DNA of 21,021 bases from JAKACA01 sp050010115 (lineage in GTDB: Bacteria; Actinomycetota; Acidimicrobiia; Acidimicrobiales; Bog-793), in the NCBI GenBank assembly GCA_050010115.1, contig JBEKLQ010000071.1:1-21021 (forward strand). The letters run 5' to 3'. The position numbers and the translations under genes are program-made. The notes below the pieces were generated by a model. That model made no database searches, was not told the origin of the DNA, and saw only the letters and a list, made by a program, of their open reading frames with translations. Below, one piece after another: positions 1 to 7,355 of the stretch (position 1 is its first letter; every line of letters starts with the position of its first letter).

Positions 1-116
1 TCCTGGCGGCGGAGAACCAGCCGGGCCGCATCGTCGAGTCCGGCACCACCGAGCAGATCTTCGAGAACCCGAACGACGAAAGGACCTCGGACTATGTCCA
101 CGGGCGATTCGGCTGA
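1..116 (+). CDS. pstB: Phosphate ABC transporter ATP-binding protein PstB, C-terminal fragment
   Basis: The window opens inside this gene; only the last 37 codons are present (frame starts at base 3, TGA at 114-116). They contain GRIVESG, TEQIFENP, DERTSDYV and the terminal GRFG, which together are the characteristic end of PstB, the cytoplasmic ATPase that powers high-affinity phosphate uptake through PstC/PstA. The nucleotide-binding motifs lie upstream of the window and cannot be checked. The next gene, pstS, starts inside the last codons of this one with a 23-bp overlap, so the two are very likely co-transcribed and translationally coupled. pstC and pstA probably lie to the left, which is an inference. 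Identity is confident despite the short length. Confidence 0.93.
   Translation, partial: LAAENQPGRIVESGTTEQIFENPNDERTSDYVHGRFG
79..84 (+). promoter_or_regulatory. Ribosome binding site for pstS inside pstB
   Basis: AAAGGA lies within the last codons of pstB, 9 nt before the ATG at 94. No alternative in-frame ATG start lies between this site and the signal peptide, so it decides the start and implies translation from within the pstB coding sequence. Confidence 0.6.
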
Positions 117-1902
117 CCGTTCGCGCGGAGCGCGAGTCACCTCAAGCATCCCGGCCGCCGGCGGCTTCGACTGCGCTGCCGCCAGGCCACGCAGCGGTCG
201 CGCCCATCGCTTCCTGGCGGGCGCCCTGGCCGCCTCGCTGCTGGCGCCCGTGGCGCTGATCGCCGCATCAGGCCTTGGGTCCACCCCTGCTTTGGCGGCC
301 GGACCTGAGATCACCGGAGCCGGCTCGAGCTACGCGGCTGTGGCCATTCAGAACTGGGTAGCCCAGGTCGCCAGCGTCTACGGCATCAACGTCAACTACT
401 CGGTGTCGACGTCGGTCATCGGTCTCAACTTGTTCGCCCAGAACCAGGTGAACTTCGGTGCATCGGAAATCGGCTACTCGACCGGGCAGATGTCGTACTC
501 TCCGACCGAGCCGTACCAGTACCTTCCGGACGTCGCCGGTGCCACGTGTCTCATGTACAACGTCAAGGGCAGGCTCGGTAACCAGCTCACCTCGCTCAAC
601 CTCAGCAACCAAGTGCTGGCGGAGATCTGGACCGGCACGATCACGAACTGGGACGCACCGCAGATCGCCGCGATCAACAAGAACGTGCTCCTCCCCAACG
701 CGCCGATCGTCGGGGTCTTCCGAACTGACGCCTCAGGGGAGAACTACTTGTTCTCCCAGTATCTCGACTACATCGAGCCCAAGATCTGGCAGCCCTTCGT
801 GCAGACACTTCAAGCTGGCGCCTATGTCAGTGCCAACTGGCCGAGCGGCACCCGCCACGGCAACTACCACCTGCAGAACTTCGTCGGCCAGGCCGGATCC
901 GACGTCGCGTCGGACTTCGTCGCCGCTACGAACGATTCGATGACCTACGTCGAGACGGCCTACGCCCTGTTGCACCACGATCCGTGCGCCTACATCCAAA
1001 ACGCCAGCGGTAACTGGGTCGCACCGTCGGAGGAGACGGACGCTGTCGGACTCGAGCGAGCGCAGCTGCTCCCCGACCTCGAGCAGAAGCTACAAGGCGT
1101 CTACTCCAACCCGCTGCCGAGCGCCTACCCAATCTCCGCCTACAGCTACCTGGTGACGCCGAAGGTGCCTGGCTCGATATCCTCGTCGAAAGGCGCTGTA
1201 CTCGGTGAGTTCATCCGCTTTTTCGCCTGCACGGGCCAGAACTCAGCCGGTGTCCTCGGGTACTCGCCGCTACCGCCGAACCTCGTGGACGCCGACTTCG
1301 CCGCCATCAACCGCATTCCCGGGGCGGCGCGGGCGCCCACGACCGCCACAGCAGCTAACTGCTCCGACCCGTATGTCAACGGGCAGACGCCACTACCAGG
1401 CGAGCCGTGCATCGGTTCGCAGTGCTCCAACTCAGGCGGTGGTACGACGACGACGACGACGCCGCCGACGCTGGCCGGCTCGACGCCGGGCACGACGACG
1501 CCGGGTCAGGCGACGACGCCCGTCAATAACGGCAAATCGGGCAAGCCCGGCAGCCGCAAGAAGTCTGGAAGCTCGCAGACTCACTACGGCGGGCCTCCCA
1601 GCAGCAACAGCTCGCCATCGAAATCAGGCAACCTGTCCGTCGCCGACGGCCTCTGGCCGGGACAGAAGATCATCCCCGGCGCCCAAACCGGCGGAAGCCT
1701 GAAGAACGGGCAGACGCTGGGAAACGAGCTCGCCACGGAGGACTTCTCTTTGATCGGCGTGCGCGTCTCGGACCTCACGATGTGGGCATCCGTCGTCCTT
1801 CTCCTTCTGTTGGTGGCGGTGCCACCAACGATCGCCCGGAGCCGGCGGAGACGACGACTCCAAACCGCTGATCAACCAAGCGCGCTCGGGAGGACCTCAT
1901 GA
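94..1902 (+). CDS. pstS: Phosphate-binding protein PstS with C-terminal membrane anchor
   Basis: Periplasmic-binding-type phosphate receptor that feeds the Pst transporter, 602 aa. The ATG at 94 lies inside pstB; it is chosen because AAAGGA sits about 9 nt upstream. A signal peptide covers about residues 38-69 (hydrophobic stretch ending PALAAG). The binding domain (about 72-405) shows GAGSSYA (75-81), GASEIGYS (122-129), IWTGTITNWD (178-187), the phosphate-loop-like RTDASGENYLF (210-220) and GYSPLP (389-394), all typical PstS landmarks. Unusually, a long Thr/Ser/Gly/Pro-rich linker (about 440-510), a KSGNLSVAD motif (510-518), a transmembrane segment (about 562-580) and an Arg cluster (RSRRRRR) follow. 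Most PstS proteins are lipoproteins or soluble; this one appears tethered at its C-terminus. It overlaps the next gene by 4 bp (ATGA). Function is confident; the tether is read from sequence. Confidence 0.92.
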   Translation: MSTGDSADRSRGARVTSSIPAAGGFDCAAARPRSGRAHRFLAGALAASLLAPVALIAASGLGSTPALAAGPEITGAGSSYAAVAIQNWVAQVASVYGINVNYSVSTSVIGLNLFAQNQVNFGASEIGYSTGQMSYSPTEPYQYLPDVAGATCLMYNVKGRLGNQLTSLNLSNQVLAEIWTGTITNWDAPQIAAINKNVLLPNAPIVGVFRTDASGENYLFSQYLDYIEPKIWQPFVQTLQAGAYVSANWPSGTRHGNYHLQNFVGQAGSDVASDFVAATNDSMTYVETAYALLHHDPCAYIQNASGNWVAPSEETDAVGLERAQLLPDLEQKLQGVYSNPLPSAYPISAYSYLVTPKVPGSISSSKGAVLGEFIRFFACTGQNSAGVLGYSPLPPNLVDADFAAINRIPGAARAPTTATAANCSDPYVNGQTPLPGEPCIGSQCSNSGGGTTTTTTPPTLAGSTPGTTTPGQATTPVNNGKSGKPGSRKKSGSSQTHYGGPPSSNSSPSKSGNLSVADGLWPGQKIIPGAQTGGSLKNGQTLGNELATEDFSLIGVRVSDLTMWASVVLLLLLVAVPPTIARSRRRRRLQTADQPSALGRTS

Positions 1903-4346
1903 ATCGCATCCGGCCCGCGGCGCGCGCGATCGGGGCAGCCGGACTCGCCCTCGCCGCCGCCGCCTCGCTCGCCTTGGGGGCGCCGGCTGCTCGAGCGACA
2001 ACCGTCCGCGCCGACGCCGCGGACCGCCCGGCGAGCTCCGCGACCTCGTGCGCGCCCGACGCGATCTGCATGACGATCCCGGCCATCTGTCCGACCGGCA
2101 CGACGTGCCCCACGGTCACGGTCGAGCCGACGACTGATCTCGGCACCAACCAATGGGTGTACCTGGACCTTACGAATTTCCCCCCGAACACGATGGCCTA
2201 CATCTACTTCTGCGACAACGCTTCGCCGCTCACCGACACGAGCCCGCCCTATTGCGTGCTGGCGGGAACACCTCAGTTCACCTATCCCAATCAGCAGCTA
2301 CCAATCGCGGCGGACGGCACGGGCGAGATGAGCTTTCAGACCATCGACGACCCCAACGCGAACGGCGACACCGCACTCGTCGGAAAGATTCCCGGCGAGT
2401 CGACGCTTCCTGGAAACACTTTTTACTGCGGCGACGCTGCCGACCCGTGCTCGATCGACGTGGACGACTGGGCGCTGCTGCCCACGAACCCTCCCCCCGC
2501 AAACCTCGCCATCCCGGTGCCAGAGGACACGGCGGTCATCCCGCTCGGGTTCGCCCCACCCAGTAACGGCTGCCCCGGAGCGGCGCAGGTCTCCACCTAC
2601 AGCGACTTCAGTATCGAGTGGCTTCTCCCGCACGAATCCTCCGTGGCGTGTGCCAGCAAGGAGCCGGCCATCGCGGTGAATACAGCCACGAGCACGTCGC
2701 TCATCCTTCCGTTCCTGTCGGGGAGCGACAACGTGGTGTTCCTCGACGATCCACAGTCGTCCGACGTCCAGACGGCGCTGGCGACGGCTCACTACTCGGT
2801 CATACCGATAGCGGCGTCCGCAGTCGTGATGGGGTACAACGCCGCCATGTCCGGCCCCGACGGCATGGTCCCGTACAACGGCTTCCGCCTCACTCCGAAC
2901 GAGGTGGCAGGACTCATCACCTACGCCTATCAGGGGCCCTACAACGCAGATCTCGTGCCCTGCCGGGGAGGTCCCTGCTCGGCCATGGAGGAGCTGAACT
3001 CAGTGCCGAAGTACGTGATGGCCGGCCAATACGGCGTGTACATCCCGTCCGAGGCCAGCGGGGTGGCCGAGATGCTCACGAACTGGGTCTGCAACGCCAA
3101 GAACCTTCCGTTCGTCGTGAACGGCAAGCCTCTCCATGACCCGAACACTGCACAGAAGACGATGACCACCTCGATCAACCAGAAGCCGTGGCCGATCACC
3201 AAGTGCACGACCTTCGACGAGTTCCCGCCGCTCAAGCCGATCGGGACGCTGTTCGACCTCTACGCCGATCCCGAGCACCAGGTCGTCAAAGGACTTCGCG
3301 GCTTCTCGCCGCCCGCGCAGTTCCAGGGATCGCCCCTCGCTGGCTTCGCCCCCGTCGACTGGGGCGACGCTCGCTACTACGGTCTCGATGCGGCGAGCCT
3401 GCAGAATGCGGCTGGCCAATTCGTGGCGCCGAGCACTGCCTCGGTCCAGGCCGAGATCGGGGCCCTGTCGCTCAGCAAGAGTGGCTACCCGGTTCCCGAC
3501 CCGACACTGGCGGTGAAGGGTGGTTATCCGATGTCGACGGTGATCGACGCCCTTGTTCCCGACCAGCCGCTCCCGGCTCTGGAAGCCAAGAACATCGCTG
3601 ACTTCATGAACAACCTTCTCGACTACACGACCTCGGCACAGCTGCCCGACGGCTACGTTCCGCTCCCCGTCAAACTGGCCAGCTTGGCTCACAGCGACCT
3701 CGCCAAGACGCTGGCGACCGAGGACGGCAAGATCGTGACTGCGACCGTGCCGACAGTCAGCCCTGCCTCCACGACAACCGGAGGAAAGGTCACCTACTCG
3801 GCCGCCGTGTCGGCTACCGCTGGCACGCCGACCGGAACGGTGAAATTCACGACCGGCTCCACTCCCCTGTGTAGCGCCACGCTGGCGAATGGCACGGCGG
3901 TGTGCGCGGCATCGAACGCACCGGAGGGCGCCGACACCGTGACAGCGAGCTACGGAGGTGCGAGCAGCTTCGCCGCCTCCAGCGGCACTACGTCCCTCAG
4001 CGTGGCGACGTCGGGATCCACGACGAGAACGACGGGAACGGGGGGAACGACGGGAACGGGGGGAACGACGGGAACGACGGTGCCACCGAGCACCGTCCCG
4101 GCATCGACGGTGCCAGGGAAATCAGTGCCCACGTCGGTGCCTCCGACGACGGTGCCCACCAAGACGCACCCGGACAAGTCCGCCGGCAACATTTCCATCG
4201 CCGACGTGACGCTGTCGGCTGCCACGGCCCGACTCGTCTTGCCCGCGGCACTCATAGTCGGTGGTGCCTTGATCGCGCTCAGTCTCGGACTATCTCTCTT
4301 CGGGTCGTTCCGGCGGCGGCGGGCAGGCGGCCTCGGCAATGCCTGA
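1899..4346 (+). CDS. Second PstS-like binding protein with Ig-like domains and C-terminal membrane anchor
   Basis: An 815-aa exported protein overlapping pstS by 4 bp. The signal peptide covers about residues 1-33. Residues about 68-192 have paired cysteines and a beta-rich pattern resembling the neocarzinostatin-type Ig fold (VTVEP, AADGTGEMSF, DPCSIDVDDW). Residues about 250-605 look like a divergent PstS: YNGFRLTPNEVAGLI (326-340), PSEASGVAEML (383-393), LQNAAGQFVAPS (501-512) and GYVPLP (585-590). Residues about 612-702 form a bacterial Ig-like repeat of the Big_3_5 kind (TGTVKFTTGS, GADTVTASYGG). A TTGTGG-repeat linker, the motif KSAGNISIAD (760-769), a TM helix (about 779-803) and an RRRR tail finish the protein. 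The canonical phosphate-loop Arg/Asp are not evident, so it may bind another ligand or act structurally. Domain calls are from motif recognition; the function is inference. Confidence 0.75.
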   Translation: MNRIRPAARAIGAAGLALAAAASLALGAPAARATTVRADAADRPASSATSCAPDAICMTIPAICPTGTTCPTVTVEPTTDLGTNQWVYLDLTNFPPNTMAYIYFCDNASPLTDTSPPYCVLAGTPQFTYPNQQLPIAADGTGEMSFQTIDDPNANGDTALVGKIPGESTLPGNTFYCGDAADPCSIDVDDWALLPTNPPPANLAIPVPEDTAVIPLGFAPPSNGCPGAAQVSTYSDFSIEWLLPHESSVACASKEPAIAVNTATSTSLILPFLSGSDNVVFLDDPQSSDVQTALATAHYSVIPIAASAVVMGYNAAMSGPDGMVPYNGFRLTPNEVAGLITYAYQGPYNADLVPCRGGPCSAMEELNSVPKYVMAGQYGVYIPSEASGVAEMLTNWVCNAKNLPFVVNGKPLHDPNTAQKTMTTSINQKPWPITKCTTFDEFPPLKPIGTLFDLYADPEHQVVKGLRGFSPPAQFQGSPLAGFAPVDWGDARYYGLDAASLQNAAGQFVAPSTASVQAEIGALSLSKSGYPVPDPTLAVKGGYPMSTVIDALVPDQPLPALEAKNIADFMNNLLDYTTSAQLPDGYVPLPVKLASLAHSDLAKTLATEDGKIVTATVPTVSPASTTTGGKVTYSAAVSATAGTPTGTVKFTTGSTPLCSATLANGTAVCAASNAPEGADTVTASYGGASSFAASSGTTSLSVATSGSTTRTTGTGGTTGTGGTTGTTVPPSTVPASTVPGKSVPTSVPPTTVPTKTHPDKSAGNISIADVTLSAATARLVLPAALIVGGALIALSLGLSLFGSFRRRRAGGLGNA
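4029..4076 (+). repeat. 18-bp tandem repeat, about 2.7 copies
   Basis: The unit ACGACGGGAACGGGGGGA occurs at 4029-4046 and 4047-4064, with a partial copy at 4065-4076. It encodes the TTGTGG-type linker of the PstS-like protein. Being in multiples of three, copy-number change would lengthen or shorten the surface linker without a frameshift. Confidence 0.85.
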
Positions 4347-5403
4347 TCCGGCGGTAGCCTCGGGCCGGCCAGCCTTGAGCAACGAGGACAAACCAACACA
4401 CGCGGTTCGTCAGCTGACTCGTTCGCGATTCCGCCGCGACCGATCGGTCATTATCGCTACGCGGCCGGTCATCGCGCCCCCGGACGCAACGTCCGGCGTG
4501 GTCTCTGCCGACCCGTCCTCGCAGAACGATCAACCCGCTGTCAGCGAGCCAGCTGCTCCGGCCGTTCGGCGCCGACGGCCGGGGTCAATCGCCCTGACAT
4601 TGGCAACGGCGACAGCGGGGCTCGCACTCCTCCTCGCGGGGTTCGCCGCCTATTTGTTCGGGTTCACGGGCGTGGAGGCGTTTCACTCCCAGCACCGATT
4701 GGCTGAACAGCTCGGCGGTGCGGCCGGCCTGGCGGCCCTGAACGGCAGGACTCCGCCCGAGGGCCAGCCAGTGGCCGTCCTTTACATCCCGTCGACCGGG
4801 CTGCGTCAGATCGTCGTGGAGGGAACGAGCTCACTCGATCTCGAGAACGGGCCTGGGCTGTTGATCGGGTCGGCGCCACCCGGCACAGCCGGAGACGTGG
4901 TCATCGCGGGAAGGCGTACGACTTACGGCTCGCCGTTCGCCCACCTCGACGCGCTCACCAAAGGCACGACCGTGACGGTTACGGGTGCGCTCGGTAAATT
5001 CGAGTACCAGGTGGCCGGCATCAAGATCGTGAGCCCGGGCTCACCGCTCCCCGCGGGCCCAACCTCGGCCGCCCGTCTCACACTGGTCACCTCGACCCCG
5101 GCGGTGACCGCGACGTCGCTGCTCCTCGTGACAGCCGACCTCGTTGGCAAGCCCGTCGCCAAGGTGCCGCTCACTGCCGCAGCGGTCCCGCCGGCGCAGT
5201 TCGGTTTGGGCGGTGACGGCAGCGCCATGACCCCAGCGATCCTGTGGGGTGAAGCGCTGATCGGCGTCATGCTGCTGGCCTGGTTCCTGTCACGGAGATC
5301 CAAGAAGACGTGGCTCATCTACGGGATCACGACGCCCGTCGTGATCGCCACTGCGATCTTGTGCTTTGCGAACGTGGCCGCACTGTTGCCCGCCACCCTT
5401 TGA
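4339..5403 (+). CDS. Sortase-fold membrane protein lacking catalytic residues (pseudo-sortase)
   Basis: A 354-aa protein whose ATG overlaps the previous gene by 8 bp. After a disordered, Arg/Pro-rich N-terminus comes a TM helix (about 83-107). A sortase beta-barrel follows (about 143-270): LYIPSTGLRQIVVEG, then GPGLLIGSAPPGTAGDVVIA, then RTTYGSPFAHLDAL and LTLVT. Two further TM helices (about 301-317 and 325-346) end it. Sortases are cysteine transpeptidases using His, Cys and Arg. The invariant GHR is GRR here (residues 191-193, Arg192 for His), TLVTC is TLVTS (Ser252 for Cys), and the usual Arg two strands later is within SLLLVTADL (no Arg). The fold is kept while the active site is gone, and the frame is intact, so this is probably not a decaying pseudogene. 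It may be a binding or scaffold protein for its anchored neighbours; that role is inference. Confidence 0.82.
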   Translation: MPDPAVASGRPALSNEDKPTHAVRQLTRSRFRRDRSVIIATRPVIAPPDATSGVVSADPSSQNDQPAVSEPAAPAVRRRRPGSIALTLATATAGLALLLAGFAAYLFGFTGVEAFHSQHRLAEQLGGAAGLAALNGRTPPEGQPVAVLYIPSTGLRQIVVEGTSSLDLENGPGLLIGSAPPGTAGDVVIAGRRTTYGSPFAHLDALTKGTTVTVTGALGKFEYQVAGIKIVSPGSPLPAGPTSAARLTLVTSTPAVTATSLLLVTADLVGKPVAKVPLTAAAVPPAQFGLGGDGSAMTPAILWGEALIGVMLLAWFLSRRSKKTWLIYGITTPVVIATAILCFANVAALLPATL

Positions 5404-5419
5404 TTCCCGGAAGGCTTCG

Positions 5420-5956
5420 ATGACGATCCGTCCAGCCTTGCACCGGGCAAGGTGGCTCGCCGCGCTGGCGGGTGTCAGCCTTATGGTCGGGGCCTGTTCC
5501 TCAGCCACCGCAACTCGGACGTCGTCGAGCACGTCGCCTCCGACAACCAGCTCAGGACCGACGAGCACGCCACCCACGAGCTCGTCGGTGACCACGACCA
5601 CGGTCGGCATCGCCGGCTACGTCACCATCAGCGGCAAGAAGGTGGCCGTCCCCGACGAGGGAACGCGGCCCGTCCAGCCGATCGAGGACGTCGGCGAGCA
5701 GATCCTCATCACGCCGAAGCGCATCGAGCCCCACCTGCTGTTCTGTCAGGTGGGCTTCAGGCTGACGTTCACGAACCTCACGTCGGTGCCGCAACAGCTG
5801 ACGTTCGCGAACGACGGCGGTTGGCGTTCCCCGGTCATCGCTCCCGGTGGGACGTGGCACTACACGCCGAACAACGGGATCTCGTACTACATCGTCACGA
5901 ACACGAAGCTGCAAGCTTCGTTCCAGGCGTCCGTCCCCATCCCCGGCAACCCATAA
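5420..5956 (+). CDS. Putative lipoprotein with cupredoxin-like domain
   Basis: A 178-aa protein. The ATG at 5420 is preferred over an in-frame ATG at 5366 because GGAAGG lies about 6 nt upstream and because the lipobox VGAC (Cys26) then follows a proper signal peptide. A Ser/Thr/Pro-rich spacer (about 27-62) is followed by a beta-rich domain (about 85-175). Its pattern, ILITPKRIEPHLLFCQVG then LTFTNLTSVPQQLTF then VIAPGGTWHYT, recalls cupredoxins. The usual copper ligands (His after the FxN motif, and the late Cys/His/Met cluster) are absent, so it probably does not bind copper. It is 16 bp downstream of the pseudo-sortase and closes the pst-linked cluster; its stop is only 4 bp from the convergent riboflavin kinase stop. 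Outer-face membrane location is well supported; function is unknown. Confidence 0.75.
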   Translation: MTIRPALHRARWLAALAGVSLMVGACSSATATRTSSSTSPPTTSSGPTSTPPTSSSVTTTTVGIAGYVTISGKKVAVPDEGTRPVQPIEDVGEQILITPKRIEPHLLFCQVGFRLTFTNLTSVPQQLTFANDGGWRSPVIAPGGTWHYTPNNGISYYIVTNTKLQASFQASVPIPGNP

Positions 5957-5960
5957 CTCC

Positions 5961-6356
5961 TCAGGGCTCGGCGAGAGCCGCCCTCACTGCCGCCACGTCG
6001 CGGTGCATCTGAGCGATCAGTTGTTCGCTCCCCTCAAAACGAGCCTGTTCCCTCACCAGTTCGGTGAACTCGATGAGAACGCGCTCGCCGTAGAGGTCAC
6101 CGTCGAAGTCGAGCAGGTACGCCTCGACCAGCCGTGCCTCTCCTTCCGCGTAGTACGTGGGCCGGGTCCCGACCGAGATCGCCGCCACGTGGCGGCTCCC
6201 ACCCGATCGCTCGAACCAGCCGGCATAGATCCCGTCGGGGGGCAACACCGTCTCGCCCGGTAGCTCGACGTTGGCTGTGGGAAACCCGAGCGCTCTTCCC
6301 CGCCGATCCCCGGCCACAACCACTCCTTCGACGACGATCTGGTCCCGGCGCCCCAC
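5961..6356 (-). CDS. Stand-alone riboflavin kinase
   Basis: A 131-aa protein matching the C-terminal half of bacterial RibF. It would phosphorylate riboflavin to FMN using ATP. Landmarks are GRALGFPTAN (20-29, the nucleotide/flavin loop), DGIYAGW (41-47), GTRPTY (63-68), Glu78 before LLDFDGDLYG (81-90; the conserved catalytic Glu position), and the C-terminal FEGSEQLIAQMHRD helix. The FAD-synthetase (nucleotidyltransferase) domain normally fused at the N-terminus is absent: upstream in this frame there is only the short divergent promoter region. The start is GTG at 6356, with no Shine-Dalgarno sequence at proper spacing but a TATCGT -10-like element ending 6 nt before it, so a leaderless mRNA is likely. 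Fold is confident; a separate FAD synthetase elsewhere in the genome is inferred. Confidence 0.88.
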   Translation of the reverse strand: MGRRDQIVVEGVVVAGDRRGRALGFPTANVELPGETVLPPDGIYAGWFERSGGSRHVAAISVGTRPTYYAEGEARLVEAYLLDFDGDLYGERVLIEFTELVREQARFEGSEQLIAQMHRDVAAVRAALAEP

Positions 6357-6362
6357 ACGGCG

Positions 6363-6372
6363 ACGATATCGT
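6363..6372. promoter_or_regulatory. Symmetric palindromic divergent promoter (candidate)
   Basis: ACGATATCGT is a perfect 10-bp palindrome in the 26-bp gap between riboflavin kinase and the HMG-CoA lyase-like gene. Read on + it gives TATCGT at 6367-6372, 7 nt before GTG 6380 and 10 nt before ATG 6383. Read on - it gives TATCGT at 6368-6363, 6 nt before GTG 6356. TANNNT about 7 nt upstream of a start codon is the usual arrangement of leaderless actinobacterial genes, so one palindrome could serve both directions. Confidence 0.5.
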
Positions 6373-6382
6373 GCCCTCCGTG

Positions 6383-7297
6383 ATGCCTCGGAGCCAGCTG
6401 CCTTCGTCGGTCACAGTCCGCGAGGTGGGACCGAGGGACGGGCTCCAGTCCGAACGGCCGGTGGAGCCGGCGCGGCGGGCGGCGCTCGTCGACCAGCTGG
6501 CTGCCGCCGGCTGCCGATGGATCGAGGCGGTCAGTTTCGTCTCACCCCGCGCGGTGCCGGCGATGGCGGGCGCTGCCGAGGTACTCGGGGCGATCACGGC
6601 ACGGGATCGCATCCGGGTAGCTGCGCTCGTGCCGAACCTGCAAGGGGCCGAGTCGGCACTCGCCGCCGGCGTGGACGAGATCACCGTCACCATTGCCGCC
6701 TCGGCCACCTACAACGAGCGCAATGTCCGACGCTCGATCCCCGACACCCTGGCCGAGATCGAGCGGATCTGCCGGCTCTCAGCGCCCGCCGGCGTGCCGG
6801 TCGATGCCGTCGTCTCGTGCGCGTTCGGCTCACCGTACGAGGGCGATATCGAGCCTCGGGAGGTCTCGGAGCTCTGTGACCGCCTGAGCGGGGCAGGAGT
6901 GGCCGCACTGACGCTTGCCGACACGACCGGCATGGCGACGCCTCGAGTGCTTGACGGCGTGCTGTCGCACACCGGCGTCGGAGTGGGGCTCCATCTACAT
7001 GAGACCCGGGGGACCGGGCTGCTCAACGCGTATGCCGCATTGCAGACCGGGGTAACGCGGTTCGATACCTCCGTGGGAGGCCTCGGTGGCTCGCCGTTCG
7101 CCGACGGAGCCGCGGGCAATCTGTCGACCGAATCCCTGGTCGCCCTGCTCGATGATCTCGGTATCTCGACGGGGATCGACCTCGAGGCGCTCATCGAGGT
7201 GACCGCGCTCGTCGAGGAGCTCGTCGGTCACGGGGTCCCGAGCCCGATCGCACTGAGCGGCCCCCGAACCCGCCGCACGACGCCCACGGTAAGTTGA
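6383..7297 (+). CDS. HMG-CoA lyase-like aldolase (TIM barrel)
   Basis: A 304-aa member of the HMGL-like family, whose best known member splits 3-hydroxy-3-methylglutaryl-CoA to acetoacetate and acetyl-CoA in leucine breakdown. VREVGPRDGLQ (12-22) carries the catalytic Arg18 and metal ligand Asp19. GLHLHET (202-208) carries metal ligands His204 and His206, and GAAGN gives Asn246. The glycine loop is GLGGSPFADGA: Ser237 stands where true HMG-CoA lyases have the catalytic Cys, and HDT is HET. Substrate may therefore differ or activity be reduced. ATG 6383 is chosen; the adjacent GTG 6380 is an equal candidate and fits a leaderless transcript from the palindrome upstream. It diverges from riboflavin kinase. 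Family assignment is confident, substrate is not. Confidence 0.82.
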   Translation: MPRSQLPSSVTVREVGPRDGLQSERPVEPARRAALVDQLAAAGCRWIEAVSFVSPRAVPAMAGAAEVLGAITARDRIRVAALVPNLQGAESALAAGVDEITVTIAASATYNERNVRRSIPDTLAEIERICRLSAPAGVPVDAVVSCAFGSPYEGDIEPREVSELCDRLSGAGVAALTLADTTGMATPRVLDGVLSHTGVGVGLHLHETRGTGLLNAYAALQTGVTRFDTSVGGLGGSPFADGAAGNLSTESLVALLDDLGISTGIDLEALIEVTALVEELVGHGVPSPIALSGPRTRRTTPTVS

Positions 7298-7355
7298 CTC
7301 CTATATCGACCATCCCCCACTTCCGGCTGGGCCGAGGTAATAGTTGGGAGTTATG

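Noticed and set aside
1442..1470. ACG triplet run in pstS
   Set aside because: Simple codon repeat for the poly-Thr linker; nothing beyond the linker already described.
5965..5979. GGCTC/GAGCC hairpin near the convergent stops of the lipoprotein and riboflavin kinase genes
   Set aside because: Only 5 bp, no T-tract, and it lies inside the riboflavin kinase coding end; too weak to call a terminator.
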